Source: Nanobdellota archaeon (lineage in GTDB: Archaea > Nanobdellota > Nanobdellia > Pacearchaeales > GW2011-AR1). From it: DNA of 15,660 bases. The stretch is taken from contig DAOWJK010000021.1 of the NCBI GenBank assembly GCA_030640395.1, forward strand, positions 1 to 15,660, in the 5' to 3' direction. The position numbers were made by a program, and so were the translations under genes. Shown here in pieces: positions 5,420 to 10,914 of this stretch (positions within the stretch are counted from its first letter, which is position 1; every line of letters starts with the position of its first letter). Under the pieces are notes generated by a model. That model made no database searches and was not told where the DNA came from. It saw nothing but the letters and a program-made list of their open reading frames with translations.

Positions 5420-6606
5420 CGCGTTATAATCTCCAAAGCATCACGATGCTGCAAAACATAATCCTTGCCTAAAACCATTTTTGTTTTTGCATTAATTGCC
5501 TTGATAAAATTCTTTCCAAAATCAGTATGAAGAAAATAAGCAAAATCCAAGGCAGTGCTTCCCGACGGCAATAAAAAACAATCAGGCAAAATATTCCCCT
5601 TGCTATCTTTTAACTTATTTGCCGACGCTGGAAAAACAGCAATATAATTCAATAAACCAAAAACAGTATTATTTAAAACAGACTGGACCCCTGTGCCTTC
5701 ATTATAAACATCCAAAACATTTTTCTTAATTTTCTCCAACGCCTGTTTTTGTTTAGAAGTTAATTCTCCAATAATCTCAAAATCTTTTTCACCAGGAATA
5801 TATTTTATTAAATTTGCCTTGGCAGCTTCCCGCAAAGCAAGTTCTGAATCAGCAGAACAGGGAACAATATTTAAATTTGGAAAGTCCGCCCTTAACCTAG
5901 CATAATTTTCAGCCCCATTTTTTAAATCAATCTTATTCGCTGCAACAATCATCGGCTTGCTCTCTTTTCTCAAATGCGAAGCAAATTTCATCATCTGAGT
6001 TTTAGTCCATTCACTGGGCTTCTCACTTAAATTCAAGTTCCTTAAAACCTTCTTCACATGCTCCTCTTTAACTTTCAACCCGGAAAACTGCTTTGCAACA
6101 GCCTCGGAAAACTTTGATTTTTCCATTTCAGTTTTTCTTGCAAAACTTTTCCAGACTTTCATCAGCAAATTATAAAACCACTTGTTCAATTCGTCTTCTA
6201 AAAACCTGACATCTTCTGCAGGATTCCTCATTTCTCCTTCCGGCAACAACTCCCCCTTCTCATCAGTTGAACCAGATACATCAACAACATGAATAAAAGC
6301 ATCTGCCCTGCTCAGGTCATCCAAAAACTGATTCCCCAGACCTTTGCCTTCTGAAGCCCCTGGTACAAGCCCTGCAACATCCATTAATTCAACAGGAACA
6401 AATCTCTGGTGCTCAATGCAAAATCCATGACTTGGATTGCACTGTGTGTTAAACTCCTTGTCAATGCATTCAACTTTCACATAACCCACACCGTGATTCG
6501 CCTTTATTGTCGTGAAAGGATACGATGCAATCTCAACCTCTGCCAGGGTCGCTGCTTTGAAAAACGTTGATTTTCCGCATGAAGGTTTACCCACCAAAGC
6601 TAACAT
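5416..6606 (-). CDS. ychF: YchF-like (OBG family) translation-associated GTPase/ATPase with TGS domain
   Basis: G-domain motifs are clear: P-loop GKPSCGKST (residues 6-14), switch segment YPFTTIKANHG, Walker B/G3 DVAGL (76-80) and G4 NKID (224-227). A helical insertion occupies about 125-215, and the C-terminus (KGNILPDCFLLPSGSTALDFAYFLHTDFGKNF) is a TGS domain. Archaeal YchF/OBG relatives associate with ribosomes. At 396 residues the length is normal. The start is ATGATG at 6604-6609; 6606 gives MLALVGKPS, and 6609 adds one Met. It overlaps the stop of the upstream LAGLIDADG gene. Oddly, a second, orphan copy of the beginning of this gene (MLIGLVGKP) with its own promoter lies at 7792-7818, beyond the LAGLIDADG gene. 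The present N-terminus is therefore probably a replacement and now depends on transcription and translation through the inserted gene. Confidence 0.93.
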   Translation of the reverse strand: MLALVGKPSCGKSTFFKAATLAEVEIASYPFTTIKANHGVGYVKVECIDKEFNTQCNPSHGFCIEHQRFVPVELMDVAGLVPGASEGKGLGNQFLDDLSRADAFIHVVDVSGSTDEKGELLPEGEMRNPAEDVRFLEDELNKWFYNLLMKVWKSFARKTEMEKSKFSEAVAKQFSGLKVKEEHVKKVLRNLNLSEKPSEWTKTQMMKFASHLRKESKPMIVAANKIDLKNGAENYARLRADFPNLNIVPCSADSELALREAAKANLIKYIPGEKDFEIIGELTSKQKQALEKIKKNVLDVYNEGTGVQSVLNNTVFGLLNYIAVFPASANKLKDSKGNILPDCFLLPSGSTALDFAYFLHTDFGKNFIKAINAKTKMVLGKDYVLQHRDALEIITR

Positions 6607-7751
6607 CATTTTGCACTATATAACCAATTAGGATTATTTTTATCTATTACCTTAATTTTATTTTCTTTTATAAGATTATGTATATGAAATCTCACTCCTT
6701 GCCTAGTCATGTTAATTCTATTCGCTAATTGATTAACAGATAATTGTTCAATTCTTAATACACCTAAAATAATTTTTTTATTTCCTTTTACTTTCACAAT
6801 CGGTCGAGAATATATTTTAAAAGAATCTTTTATTTTCTTTCCTTTTCTTCCCATGTCCACTACAGGATATTTGCTCCTTAATAATAAATAATCTTTATAT
6901 AATTTTTTCATTCCTTTTCTTAAAATATATAAGTATCCATAATCTTCATTTTTTCCTTTTCCATATATAATTTTCGATTTATAATTAAGAGAGTCGCAAA
7001 TTCTTTTTAAATCAGATGTTAATAACTTATTTTTTAGTTTGATTATTATTAAAGTGGAATCAATATGTCCTTCATCAATTATAAATGCAATTAAAACTGC
7101 CAATAAATGATATTTATTTTTAAATAAAATTTCCTTAGGAATTCTAGCGTATCTTGATAAGAAACTTTTTTCATGAAGATTATAACATCTAAAAAACAAA
7201 CTAGATAAAACAGGGGGGCAATAAGGTCTGGTAGATTTCTCAAAATATTTGTTCTTAAATGCTATTTCTCCAAATACATTCTCAATCTTTCTAATATATA
7301 ATTTCCTATAATGCTCATCAAATTGCCTATAACCAAAATACGGAAGTCTGCCTTTTTTCGGATTTATAACAGTTCCATCACTGATATTATGGGCAAGGAT
7401 CATATCAAAAATAGGATTTATTTTTATAGGGAGTAAAGGAGACTTAACATAATTTATTCCTCCTCCTGTTTTATACGCAATAATATTCTTTTGGAATTCT
7501 TTTCTAGAAATATTTAAATTGTTTATTAATATTAAGTAAATTTTTAATGGAACAAAGAAATTTTTTACATAAGATTTTTTTAATATATTCTTAAAAGTAG
7601 CTAAAGGAATCTCTTTTGATTTAAATAGTTTAGAATAAGCTTTTGGTTTTGATTTAAATTTAATCGAAATCTTTTTATTTATTCTCTTTAAAATCTCATC
7701 ATTAATTTTAATATGTACCCTATCTAAATCCCAAATATTAAATTCCTTCAT
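6606..7751 (-). CDS. LAGLIDADG homing-endonuclease-like protein with C-terminal winged HTH
   Basis: Of 381 residues, about 1-105 are a basic, helical N-terminal region. LAGLIDADG helix 1 is MILAHNISDGTV (motif 118-126) and helix 2 is LLAVLIAFIIDEGHID (motif 220-228), about 100 residues apart as in two-repeat enzymes. The acidic metal ligands are kept (Asp125, Glu227). Residues about 335-372 (RIEQLSVNQLANRINMTRQGVRFHIHNLIKENKI) are a winged helix-turn-helix. LAGLIDADG plus HTH is also the layout of the bacterial regulator WhiA, so it may be a nuclease, a regulator or both. A TATA box 26 bases upstream of ATG 7751 gives a leaderless start, and its TGA overlaps the GTPase start. The gene looks more AT-rich and richer in ATA codons than its neighbours, as expected for an invader. 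Confidence 0.85.
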   Translation of the reverse strand: MKEFNIWDLDRVHIKINDEILKRINKKISIKFKSKPKAYSKLFKSKEIPLATFKNILKKSYVKNFFVPLKIYLILINNLNISRKEFQKNIIAYKTGGGINYVKSPLLPIKINPIFDMILAHNISDGTVINPKKGRLPYFGYRQFDEHYRKLYIRKIENVFGEIAFKNKYFEKSTRPYCPPVLSSLFFRCYNLHEKSFLSRYARIPKEILFKNKYHLLAVLIAFIIDEGHIDSTLIIIKLKNKLLTSDLKRICDSLNYKSKIIYGKGKNEDYGYLYILRKGMKKLYKDYLLLRSKYPVVDMGRKGKKIKDSFKIYSRPIVKVKGNKKIILGVLRIEQLSVNQLANRINMTRQGVRFHIHNLIKENKIKVIDKNNPNWLYSAK

Positions 7752-7773
7752 ATAATTTTAAATAGTTCGCTCT

Positions 7774-7780
7774 TTATATA
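7774..7780 (-). promoter_or_regulatory. TATA box of the LAGLIDADG gene
   Basis: Minus-strand TATATAA is centred about 26 bases before the ATG at 7751. It overlaps the stop codon that ends the orphan GTPase reading frame. Confidence 0.55.
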
Positions 7781-7818
7781 ACTTTCCTAAATGGCTTTCC
7801 TACAAGACCTATTAACAT
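7774..7818 (-). pseudogene. Orphan 5' end of the YchF-like GTPase gene
   Basis: ATG at 7818 opens the frame MLIGLVGKPFRKVI and then a stop. The first nine residues match the start of the intact GTPase downstream (MLALVGKPSCGKS) and the usual archaeal YchF N-terminus up to the P-loop, after which similarity ends. A TATA box (TTTAAATAAAT, about 7841-7851) is centred 27 bases upstream of this ATG, so it has the layout of a genuine leaderless gene start. It is read as the original beginning of the GTPase gene, cut off when the LAGLIDADG element inserted. It is not in frame with the LAGLIDADG protein, which argues against an intein. Confidence 0.7.
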
Positions 7819-7839
7819 AAAATAAAGCAGAGAAAAACC

Positions 7840-7851
7840 TTTAAATAAATT
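7840..7851 (-). promoter_or_regulatory. TATA box of the original GTPase promoter
   Basis: Minus-strand ATTTATTTAAAG lies 27 bases ahead of the orphan ATG at 7818. No other minus-strand gene starts here, so it is explained only as the former GTPase promoter. It may still drive the LAGLIDADG-GTPase-DUF167 transcript. Confidence 0.5.
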
Positions 7852-7859
7852 ACCCAATA

Positions 7860-8726
7860 TTAAAAATCATAATTTTCCTTGAAATAATTCCTAACCTCAG
7901 AACCTTTCTTAACAGGTCTTATTCCTGTTATATTTCCATACATGATGTGTTTACCGAGGTGAGAGCTCTCAATAGGGCCCATTCCAGAACCACCCTCTTT
8001 GATAAAATAAAGAGTAAAATTGTTATTAGTTTTATGAGGATAAAAATTAATTTGAATAGCGGAGTTATGAGAAGTTCGTGGATTACATTTTACTTCTGTT
8101 TCCAGACTTTTAATTTTAAAGGAGAATTTTTCACATAATTTCTTGTTAAAATCTTTTTTTATTTCATTCTCATACTCTTCTAGTTTATGATTCATTAATA
8201 ATTCATGACATTTTGCATTATCTTTTTTAGGAGAAGGATAGATGTACCCCCCTAATAATTCTGAATTTTTATATTTTAATTTACCTTCTTCAAAATCAAT
8301 ATAATTACCTGAAACTAAATGTTCTTGAAATGTTCTACCAAAATTCGCATATTCTTGGAAAGTTTTAGTTTTATCACTAACTATTATCCTTGCATCAATC
8401 CATTCATTACCAGGGAGCAAAATCTTATTTTCTTCAGTTAATTTTTGTTTTCCAATTGTTTCTAAAAATTCTTTATATTCTTCAAAGTTAAGAAAACCTA
8501 TTTCTTCATCGCCATGTCGAAGTTGTCGGATAGCACCTTCAAAATCTGCTGACACTGTAGGACCTCCTCCTAAACTGACAGCACTAGACAATTCTATAGG
8601 TCTTCTTCTAACAAAACAATCATTTTTTTGGAGATACAACCAGTTCTGTTTAAAATACTGCCATTTCCCTTTTTTAAACTCTTTCCAATATTCTTCGTCG
8701 GATGTTTTTGTTTTTTGTATTTTCAT
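7860..8726 (-). CDS. Unknown 288-residue soluble protein
   Basis: It starts MKIQKTKTSDEEYWKEFKKGKWQYFKQNW and ends ...KKGSEVRNYFKENYDF. No signal peptide, membrane helix or known domain is recognised. Recognisable segments are a Gly-rich SLGGGPTVSADF (about residues 51-62), LLPGNEWIDARIIVSDKTKTFQEYANFGRTFQEHL in the middle, a Lys/Glu-rich helical region about 170-205, and GGSGMGPIESSHLGKHIMYG near the C-terminus. The ATG at 8726 has only a weak purine-rich upstream sequence. The gene is divergent from a TrmB-family regulator 124 bases away, and a palindrome lies between its TATA box and start, so it is a likely target of that regulator. No function is proposed. Confidence 0.75.
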   Translation of the reverse strand: MKIQKTKTSDEEYWKEFKKGKWQYFKQNWLYLQKNDCFVRRRPIELSSAVSLGGGPTVSADFEGAIRQLRHGDEEIGFLNFEEYKEFLETIGKQKLTEENKILLPGNEWIDARIIVSDKTKTFQEYANFGRTFQEHLVSGNYIDFEEGKLKYKNSELLGGYIYPSPKKDNAKCHELLMNHKLEEYENEIKKDFNKKLCEKFSFKIKSLETEVKCNPRTSHNSAIQINFYPHKTNNNFTLYFIKEGGSGMGPIESSHLGKHIMYGNITGIRPVKKGSEVRNYFKENYDF

Positions 8727-8756
8727 TTTATTTCTATTTTCCTTAATTTACTTCTT

Positions 8757-8772
8757 TAGAGTAAGTACTCTA
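8757..8772. promoter_or_regulatory. Palindromic operator candidate in the divergent promoter
   Basis: This is a perfect inverted repeat TAGAGTA-AG-TACTCTA. It lies immediately downstream of the minus-strand TATA box (8781-8787, GATATAA on the minus strand) and at the predicted transcription start of the 288-aa gene (about 8757). Binding there would block that promoter. The adjacent TrmB-family protein is the obvious candidate ligand, by inference. Confidence 0.5.
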
Positions 8773-8822
8773 TAAGGTTTTTATATCTTTGTTGTCGAAT
8801 TGCTACTACAATATAGAAAGAC

Positions 8823-8830
8823 TTATATAT
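8823..8830 (+). promoter_or_regulatory. TATA box of the TrmB-family gene
   Basis: TTATATAT is centred 25 bases before the ATG at 8851, indicating a leaderless message. Confidence 0.6.
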
Positions 8831-8850
8831 CTAAATTACATTAATTAAAT

Positions 8851-9579
8851 ATGGAAAATAAAGAAGCTCTAAAAGAACTTGGGCTTAATGATATGGAAAT
8901 TAAAACTTATCTTGCTCTCCTTAGTCTTGGAACTTCTTCGGTTAATAACATTTCCAAAAAGGCAGACATTATAAGGACAACAACTTATGATGTGCTCAAA
9001 TCTTTAGTTGGCAAGGGTTTAGCAAGTTATGTAATTAAATCAGGGGTGAAGTATTATGAAGCAGCACTTCCAGAAAAACTTGTTTCAATATTAGAAGAAA
9101 AGAAAAAGAAAATATTAAAAATTATCCCAAACTTAAATCGCCTTAGAGAATCAGTATTAGAAAAACCTAGCGTAGAAACCTATGAAGGAAAAGAAGGGCT
9201 TAAAACAATTTTAGAAGATATGCTTAAAACAAAAAAAGACATATGTGGCTATACTTCTGTTAAACTCATGGAGTTGCTTAACTATTACTTTCCTAACTTT
9301 ATTTTAAGAAGAGTTAGATTAAAGATAAAAACAAAAATTATAATAGAGAAGTCAAAAGAAACAAAAGAACTTAAAAAAACAGGAACAAAAGAATTAAGAG
9401 AAGTAAGATTTATTGATGAAGCCGCCAAATTTAAATTAGGACATTATATTTATGGGGATAAGGTCGCAATCCTTATAGCAAAAAAAGAAGAGCCAATAGG
9501 AATTTTAATAAAAAATAAAGAACTAGCAGAACAAGAAAAATTAATTTTTGAGAGAGTATGGAAAACAGCTGAGAAATAG
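8851..9579 (+). CDS. TrmB-family transcriptional regulator
   Basis: Residues about 1-75 form the winged HTH typical of TrmB proteins: LKELGLNDMEIKTYLALLSLGTSSVNNISKKADIIRTTTYDVLKSLVGKGL, followed by the GVKYYEAALPEKL wing. A coiled linker rich in Lys/Glu (about 78-105) leads to a C-terminal effector domain (KPSVETYEGKEGLKTILEDML ... VAILIAKKEEPIGILIKN). In characterised archaea TrmB proteins regulate sugar uptake and metabolism, but the effector here is unknown; the 242-residue length fits the short TrmB class. It is transcribed away from the 288-aa gene and probably controls it through the palindrome at 8757-8772. Confidence 0.9.
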   Translation: MENKEALKELGLNDMEIKTYLALLSLGTSSVNNISKKADIIRTTTYDVLKSLVGKGLASYVIKSGVKYYEAALPEKLVSILEEKKKKILKIIPNLNRLRESVLEKPSVETYEGKEGLKTILEDMLKTKKDICGYTSVKLMELLNYYFPNFILRRVRLKIKTKIIIEKSKETKELKKTGTKELREVRFIDEAAKFKLGHYIYGDKVAILIAKKEEPIGILIKNKELAEQEKLIFERVWKTAEK

Positions 9580-9662
9580 ATTTGCCAAATATTCTCTTAA
9601 TAAATTCAAACGAGTGCGAATGAGGAAGAACATATTAATTATTTGAAAACTACCTCAACCAC

Positions 9663-9676
9663 ATATTTTAAAAATA
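9663..9676 (+). promoter_or_regulatory. TATA box of tRNA-Ile(UAU)
   Basis: The AT-rich box ATATTTTAAAAATA is centred about 27 bases before the first base of the tRNA at 9698. Confidence 0.5.
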
Positions 9677-9697
9677 CATAAGAAGTAAAGAAGCTAT

Positions 9698-9820
9698 GAG
9701 CCTGTAGCTCAGTCTGGTCAGAGCGCTGGTCTTATAGGATGATAATCCATCAGGGTTATTGCTCTCTGGAACTACATCTAAGAGAGCCAGAGGTCCACGG
9801 TTCAAATCCGTGCAGGCTCA
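9698..9820 (+). tRNA. tRNA-Ile(UAU) with a 48-base BHB intron
   Basis: The acceptor stem GAGCCTG/CAGGCTC has discriminator A (9820). The D-arm is GCTC...GAGC, the anticodon stem CTGGT/GCCAG (9726-9730/9786-9790), and the T-arm CACGG-TTCAAAT-CCGTG. The intron is 9737-9784, at canonical position 37/38. The junctions form a BHB motif: CTTA/TAAG is the central 4-bp helix, with 3-base bulges TAG (9735-9737) and AGA (9783-9785), flanked by GATG/CATC on the intron side. Splicing gives a 75-base tRNA with loop CTTATAA and anticodon TAT (9733-9735), which reads AUA. Most archaea instead use a CAU tRNA with agmatidine. As an ANN-decoding tRNA it should be a Kae1 (t6A37) substrate, and its U34 a possible Elp3 substrate. 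Confidence 0.9.
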
Positions 9821-9857
9821 TAGGAAAATTTAAATAACAAACTTCATTAAAATAATC

Positions 9858-10049
9858 ATGGTTAAAAAAACAAAGAGGTTATACAGAAGTAAAAAAGAGA
9901 GAATGATTGCAGGGGTTTGCGGAGGTATTGCAGAATACTTTGACACAGACCCAACAATAATCAGATTACTCTGGATAGTTGGAAGTTTTTTCTGGGGCAT
10001 AGGAATTATTGCATATCTTGCTGCCTGGATAATTGTTCCTGAGAAATAA
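9858..10049 (+). CDS. PspC-domain membrane protein
   Basis: This is a 63-residue stand-alone PspC domain: KRLYRSKKERMIAGVCGGIAEYFDTDPTIIRLLWIV, then a hydrophobic segment (GSFFWGIGIIAYLAAWIIVP), which is the single membrane helix. The domain was named for the phage-shock protein of bacteria. In archaea such small proteins are common and their role is unknown, possibly membrane-stress related. A TATA-like AAATTTAAATAAC (9826-9838) is centred about 25 bases upstream of the ATG, so it has its own leaderless promoter directly after tRNA-Ile. A hairpin followed by a T-run ends the unit. Confidence 0.92.
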   Translation: MVKKTKRLYRSKKERMIAGVCGGIAEYFDTDPTIIRLLWIVGSFFWGIGIIAYLAAWIIVPEK

Positions 10050-10054
10050 AAAAA

Positions 10055-10076
10055 GCCCCGACCAAAACTCGAACTT
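10055..10076 (-). pseudogene. tRNA 3'-end fragment resembling tRNA-Glu
   Basis: On the minus strand this 22-base piece carries a T-loop (TTCGAGT) followed by a degenerate T-stem and GGTCGGGGC. It matches 17/22 bases with the 3' end of the intact tRNA-Glu (10191-10212), in the same orientation and about 135 bases away. No 5' tRNA half is present. It may be a degraded tRNA copy or the att-type scar of an integration at the tRNA-Glu 3' end. Confidence 0.4.
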
Positions 10077-10082
10077 AAAAAC

Positions 10083-10100
10083 AACCTCGCGGTTTTTTTT
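10083..10100 (+). terminator. Hairpin plus T-run after the PspC gene
   Basis: AACC-TCGC-GGTT followed directly by a run of T (to 10100), about 33 bases past the PspC stop. Archaeal termination mainly needs the T-run, so the hairpin may be incidental. Confidence 0.4.
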
Positions 10101-10142
10101 GATTTTCCCTTTTCATTTAAACTATTTTGTCCGAAGTATCGG

Positions 10143-10186
10143 TTAAATGTGTTCTTGTTTCATGACTATCTAACGAACACATTTAA
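10143..10186. repeat. Inverted repeat with 12-bp arms between PspC and tRNA-Glu
   Basis: Perfect arms TTAAATGTGTTC (10143-10154) and GAACACATTTAA (10175-10186) enclose a 20-base loop. The repeat starts three bases beyond the discriminator of tRNA-Glu, on its 3' side. It could be a processing or termination hairpin for the tRNA transcript, or a protein site. A small CCGA/TCGG hairpin lies next to it at about 10130-10142. Confidence 0.6.
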
Positions 10187-10189
10187 GAA

Positions 10190-10290
10190 CGCCCCCACCG
10201 AGATTCGAACTCGGGTCACAGCCTTTCTCCGAAGAGTTGAAAACAAGTTTCCTGAAAGGGCTGCATTCTTGGCCACTGAACTATAGGGGC
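10190..10290 (-). tRNA. tRNA-Glu(UUC) with a 28-base intron
   Basis: The acceptor stem is GCCCCTA (10290-10284) with TGGGGGC (10197-10191) and discriminator G (10190). The D-arm is GTTC...GAAT, the anticodon stem CAGCC/GGCTG (10263-10259/10223-10219), and the T-arm CCGAG-TTCGAAT-CTCGG. The intron is 10225-10252, at position 37/38, and leaves the loop CTTTCAA with anticodon TTC (10256-10254). The splice region is a relaxed BHB: CTTT pairs with GGAG using two wobble pairs, the bulges are CAG and AAA, and the intron-side helix GAA/TTC is short. The mature tRNA is 73 bases. A minus-strand TATA box (about 10312-10322) lies about 27 bases upstream. Confidence 0.9.
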
Positions 10291-10339
10291 TTAAAAGAAA
10301 AAGAGAAAATTATTTTATAAAGGTAACTATAAGATTAAA

Positions 10340-10349
10340 TTTATAAATA
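10340..10349 (+). promoter_or_regulatory. TATA box of the gene at 10369
   Basis: TTTATAAATA is centred 25 bases upstream of ATG 10369, the leaderless layout. It is divergent from the tRNA-Glu promoter. Confidence 0.55.
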
Positions 10350-10368
10350 GCGGTTAAATAGAAAACCC

Positions 10369-10914
10369 ATGAACTTAACAAATATCCAAAACATTGATTT
10401 TGAACAAGTAAGAAATTTTTATCTCCAAGACCACGGATCAAAGAACGATCCCTGGGAATTAAAACAATTAGAAAAAGCAAACGAAAAATTTGGAAACTGG
10501 GTTTACGCAGAAATCCCTCCTAAAGAAATTGTAAAAATAGTCGCTCCGCACTACAAAGTCGGAGGAGAGATCATCAATCCAAATACAGGAGCATTTCTTG
10601 AAAGTACTTACGAAAATTTTATTGCAAGATTAAACCATTTTAAAAAATACAATCCTCAATTCTATCAAAGATTTTCAATTCAAAAAGCGATTGCCCCTCT
10701 AAAAAATTTAACACTATTTCTAAGTCAGGAGCCACTTTTTGTAGGAGCTTCATATGAAGGTCTAACGAGATTTAAAGGACATATAACACATCTTGATGGA
10801 TTTCATAGGCTTATGGGATTAATTGCATTGATTGATGACGGGAATATAATTAAATTCCCCATAAAAACTTGTATTGCTAAATACCCTCGACAAGCGAGAC
10901 CCACTCTTTCTTAA
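10369..10914 (+). CDS. Unknown 181-residue protein with a DGxHR motif
   Basis: It starts MNLTNIQNIDFEQVRNFYLQ and is soluble. Near the C-terminus it reads GHITHLDGFHRLMGLIALIDDG. DGxHR in this hydrophobic setting resembles the phosphate-binding motif of the ParB/sulfiredoxin-like fold, though the protein is too divergent for a firm call. ParB-like proteins do occur in surface-polysaccharide loci, which fits the glycosyltransferases next door. Its last 38 bases overlap, tail to tail, the 3' end of the convergent GT4 gene, so the C-terminal YPRQARPTLS is encoded opposite that gene's terminal codons. The start is supported by the TATA box. Confidence 0.75.
   Translation: MNLTNIQNIDFEQVRNFYLQDHGSKNDPWELKQLEKANEKFGNWVYAEIPPKEIVKIVAPHYKVGGEIINPNTGAFLESTYENFIARLNHFKKYNPQFYQRFSIQKAIAPLKNLTLFLSQEPLFVGASYEGLTRFKGHITHLDGFHRLMGLIALIDDGNIIKFPIKTCIAKYPRQARPTLS

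Larger units (their letters stand above)
6583..7791 (-). mobile_element. Putative homing element inserted in the 5' end of the GTPase gene
   Basis: The bounds run from the point where the orphan MLIGLVGKP reading frame loses similarity (7791) to the P-loop codons of the intact GTPase (about 6583). In between are a new promoter, the LAGLIDADG gene and a substitute GTPase N-terminus (MLALVGKP). The boundaries are inferred. No flanking repeat at the DNA level is evident, because the two N-terminal coding segments match in protein but have diverged in DNA. Confidence 0.55.

Noticed and set aside
6583..7818. The GTPase interruption as an intein or an archaeal BHB intron carrying the LAGLIDADG gene
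   Set aside because: The orphan frame stops after 14 codons and is out of frame with the LAGLIDADG protein (67 bases between starts), so it is not an intein. An intron would not be expected to re-encode LALVGKP at its 3' end directly in frame with an ATG, and no convincing BHB pairing between the junctions was found.
9737..9784. TGATAA inside the tRNA-Ile intron as a GAU anticodon loop
   Set aside because: It lies within the BHB-defined intron. Using it would break the anticodon stem, while the TAT solution gives a complete 75-base tRNA with all standard stems.
9830..10084. 84-codon reverse-strand frame
   Set aside because: It lies antisense to the PspC gene, which has a recognised domain and its own promoter.
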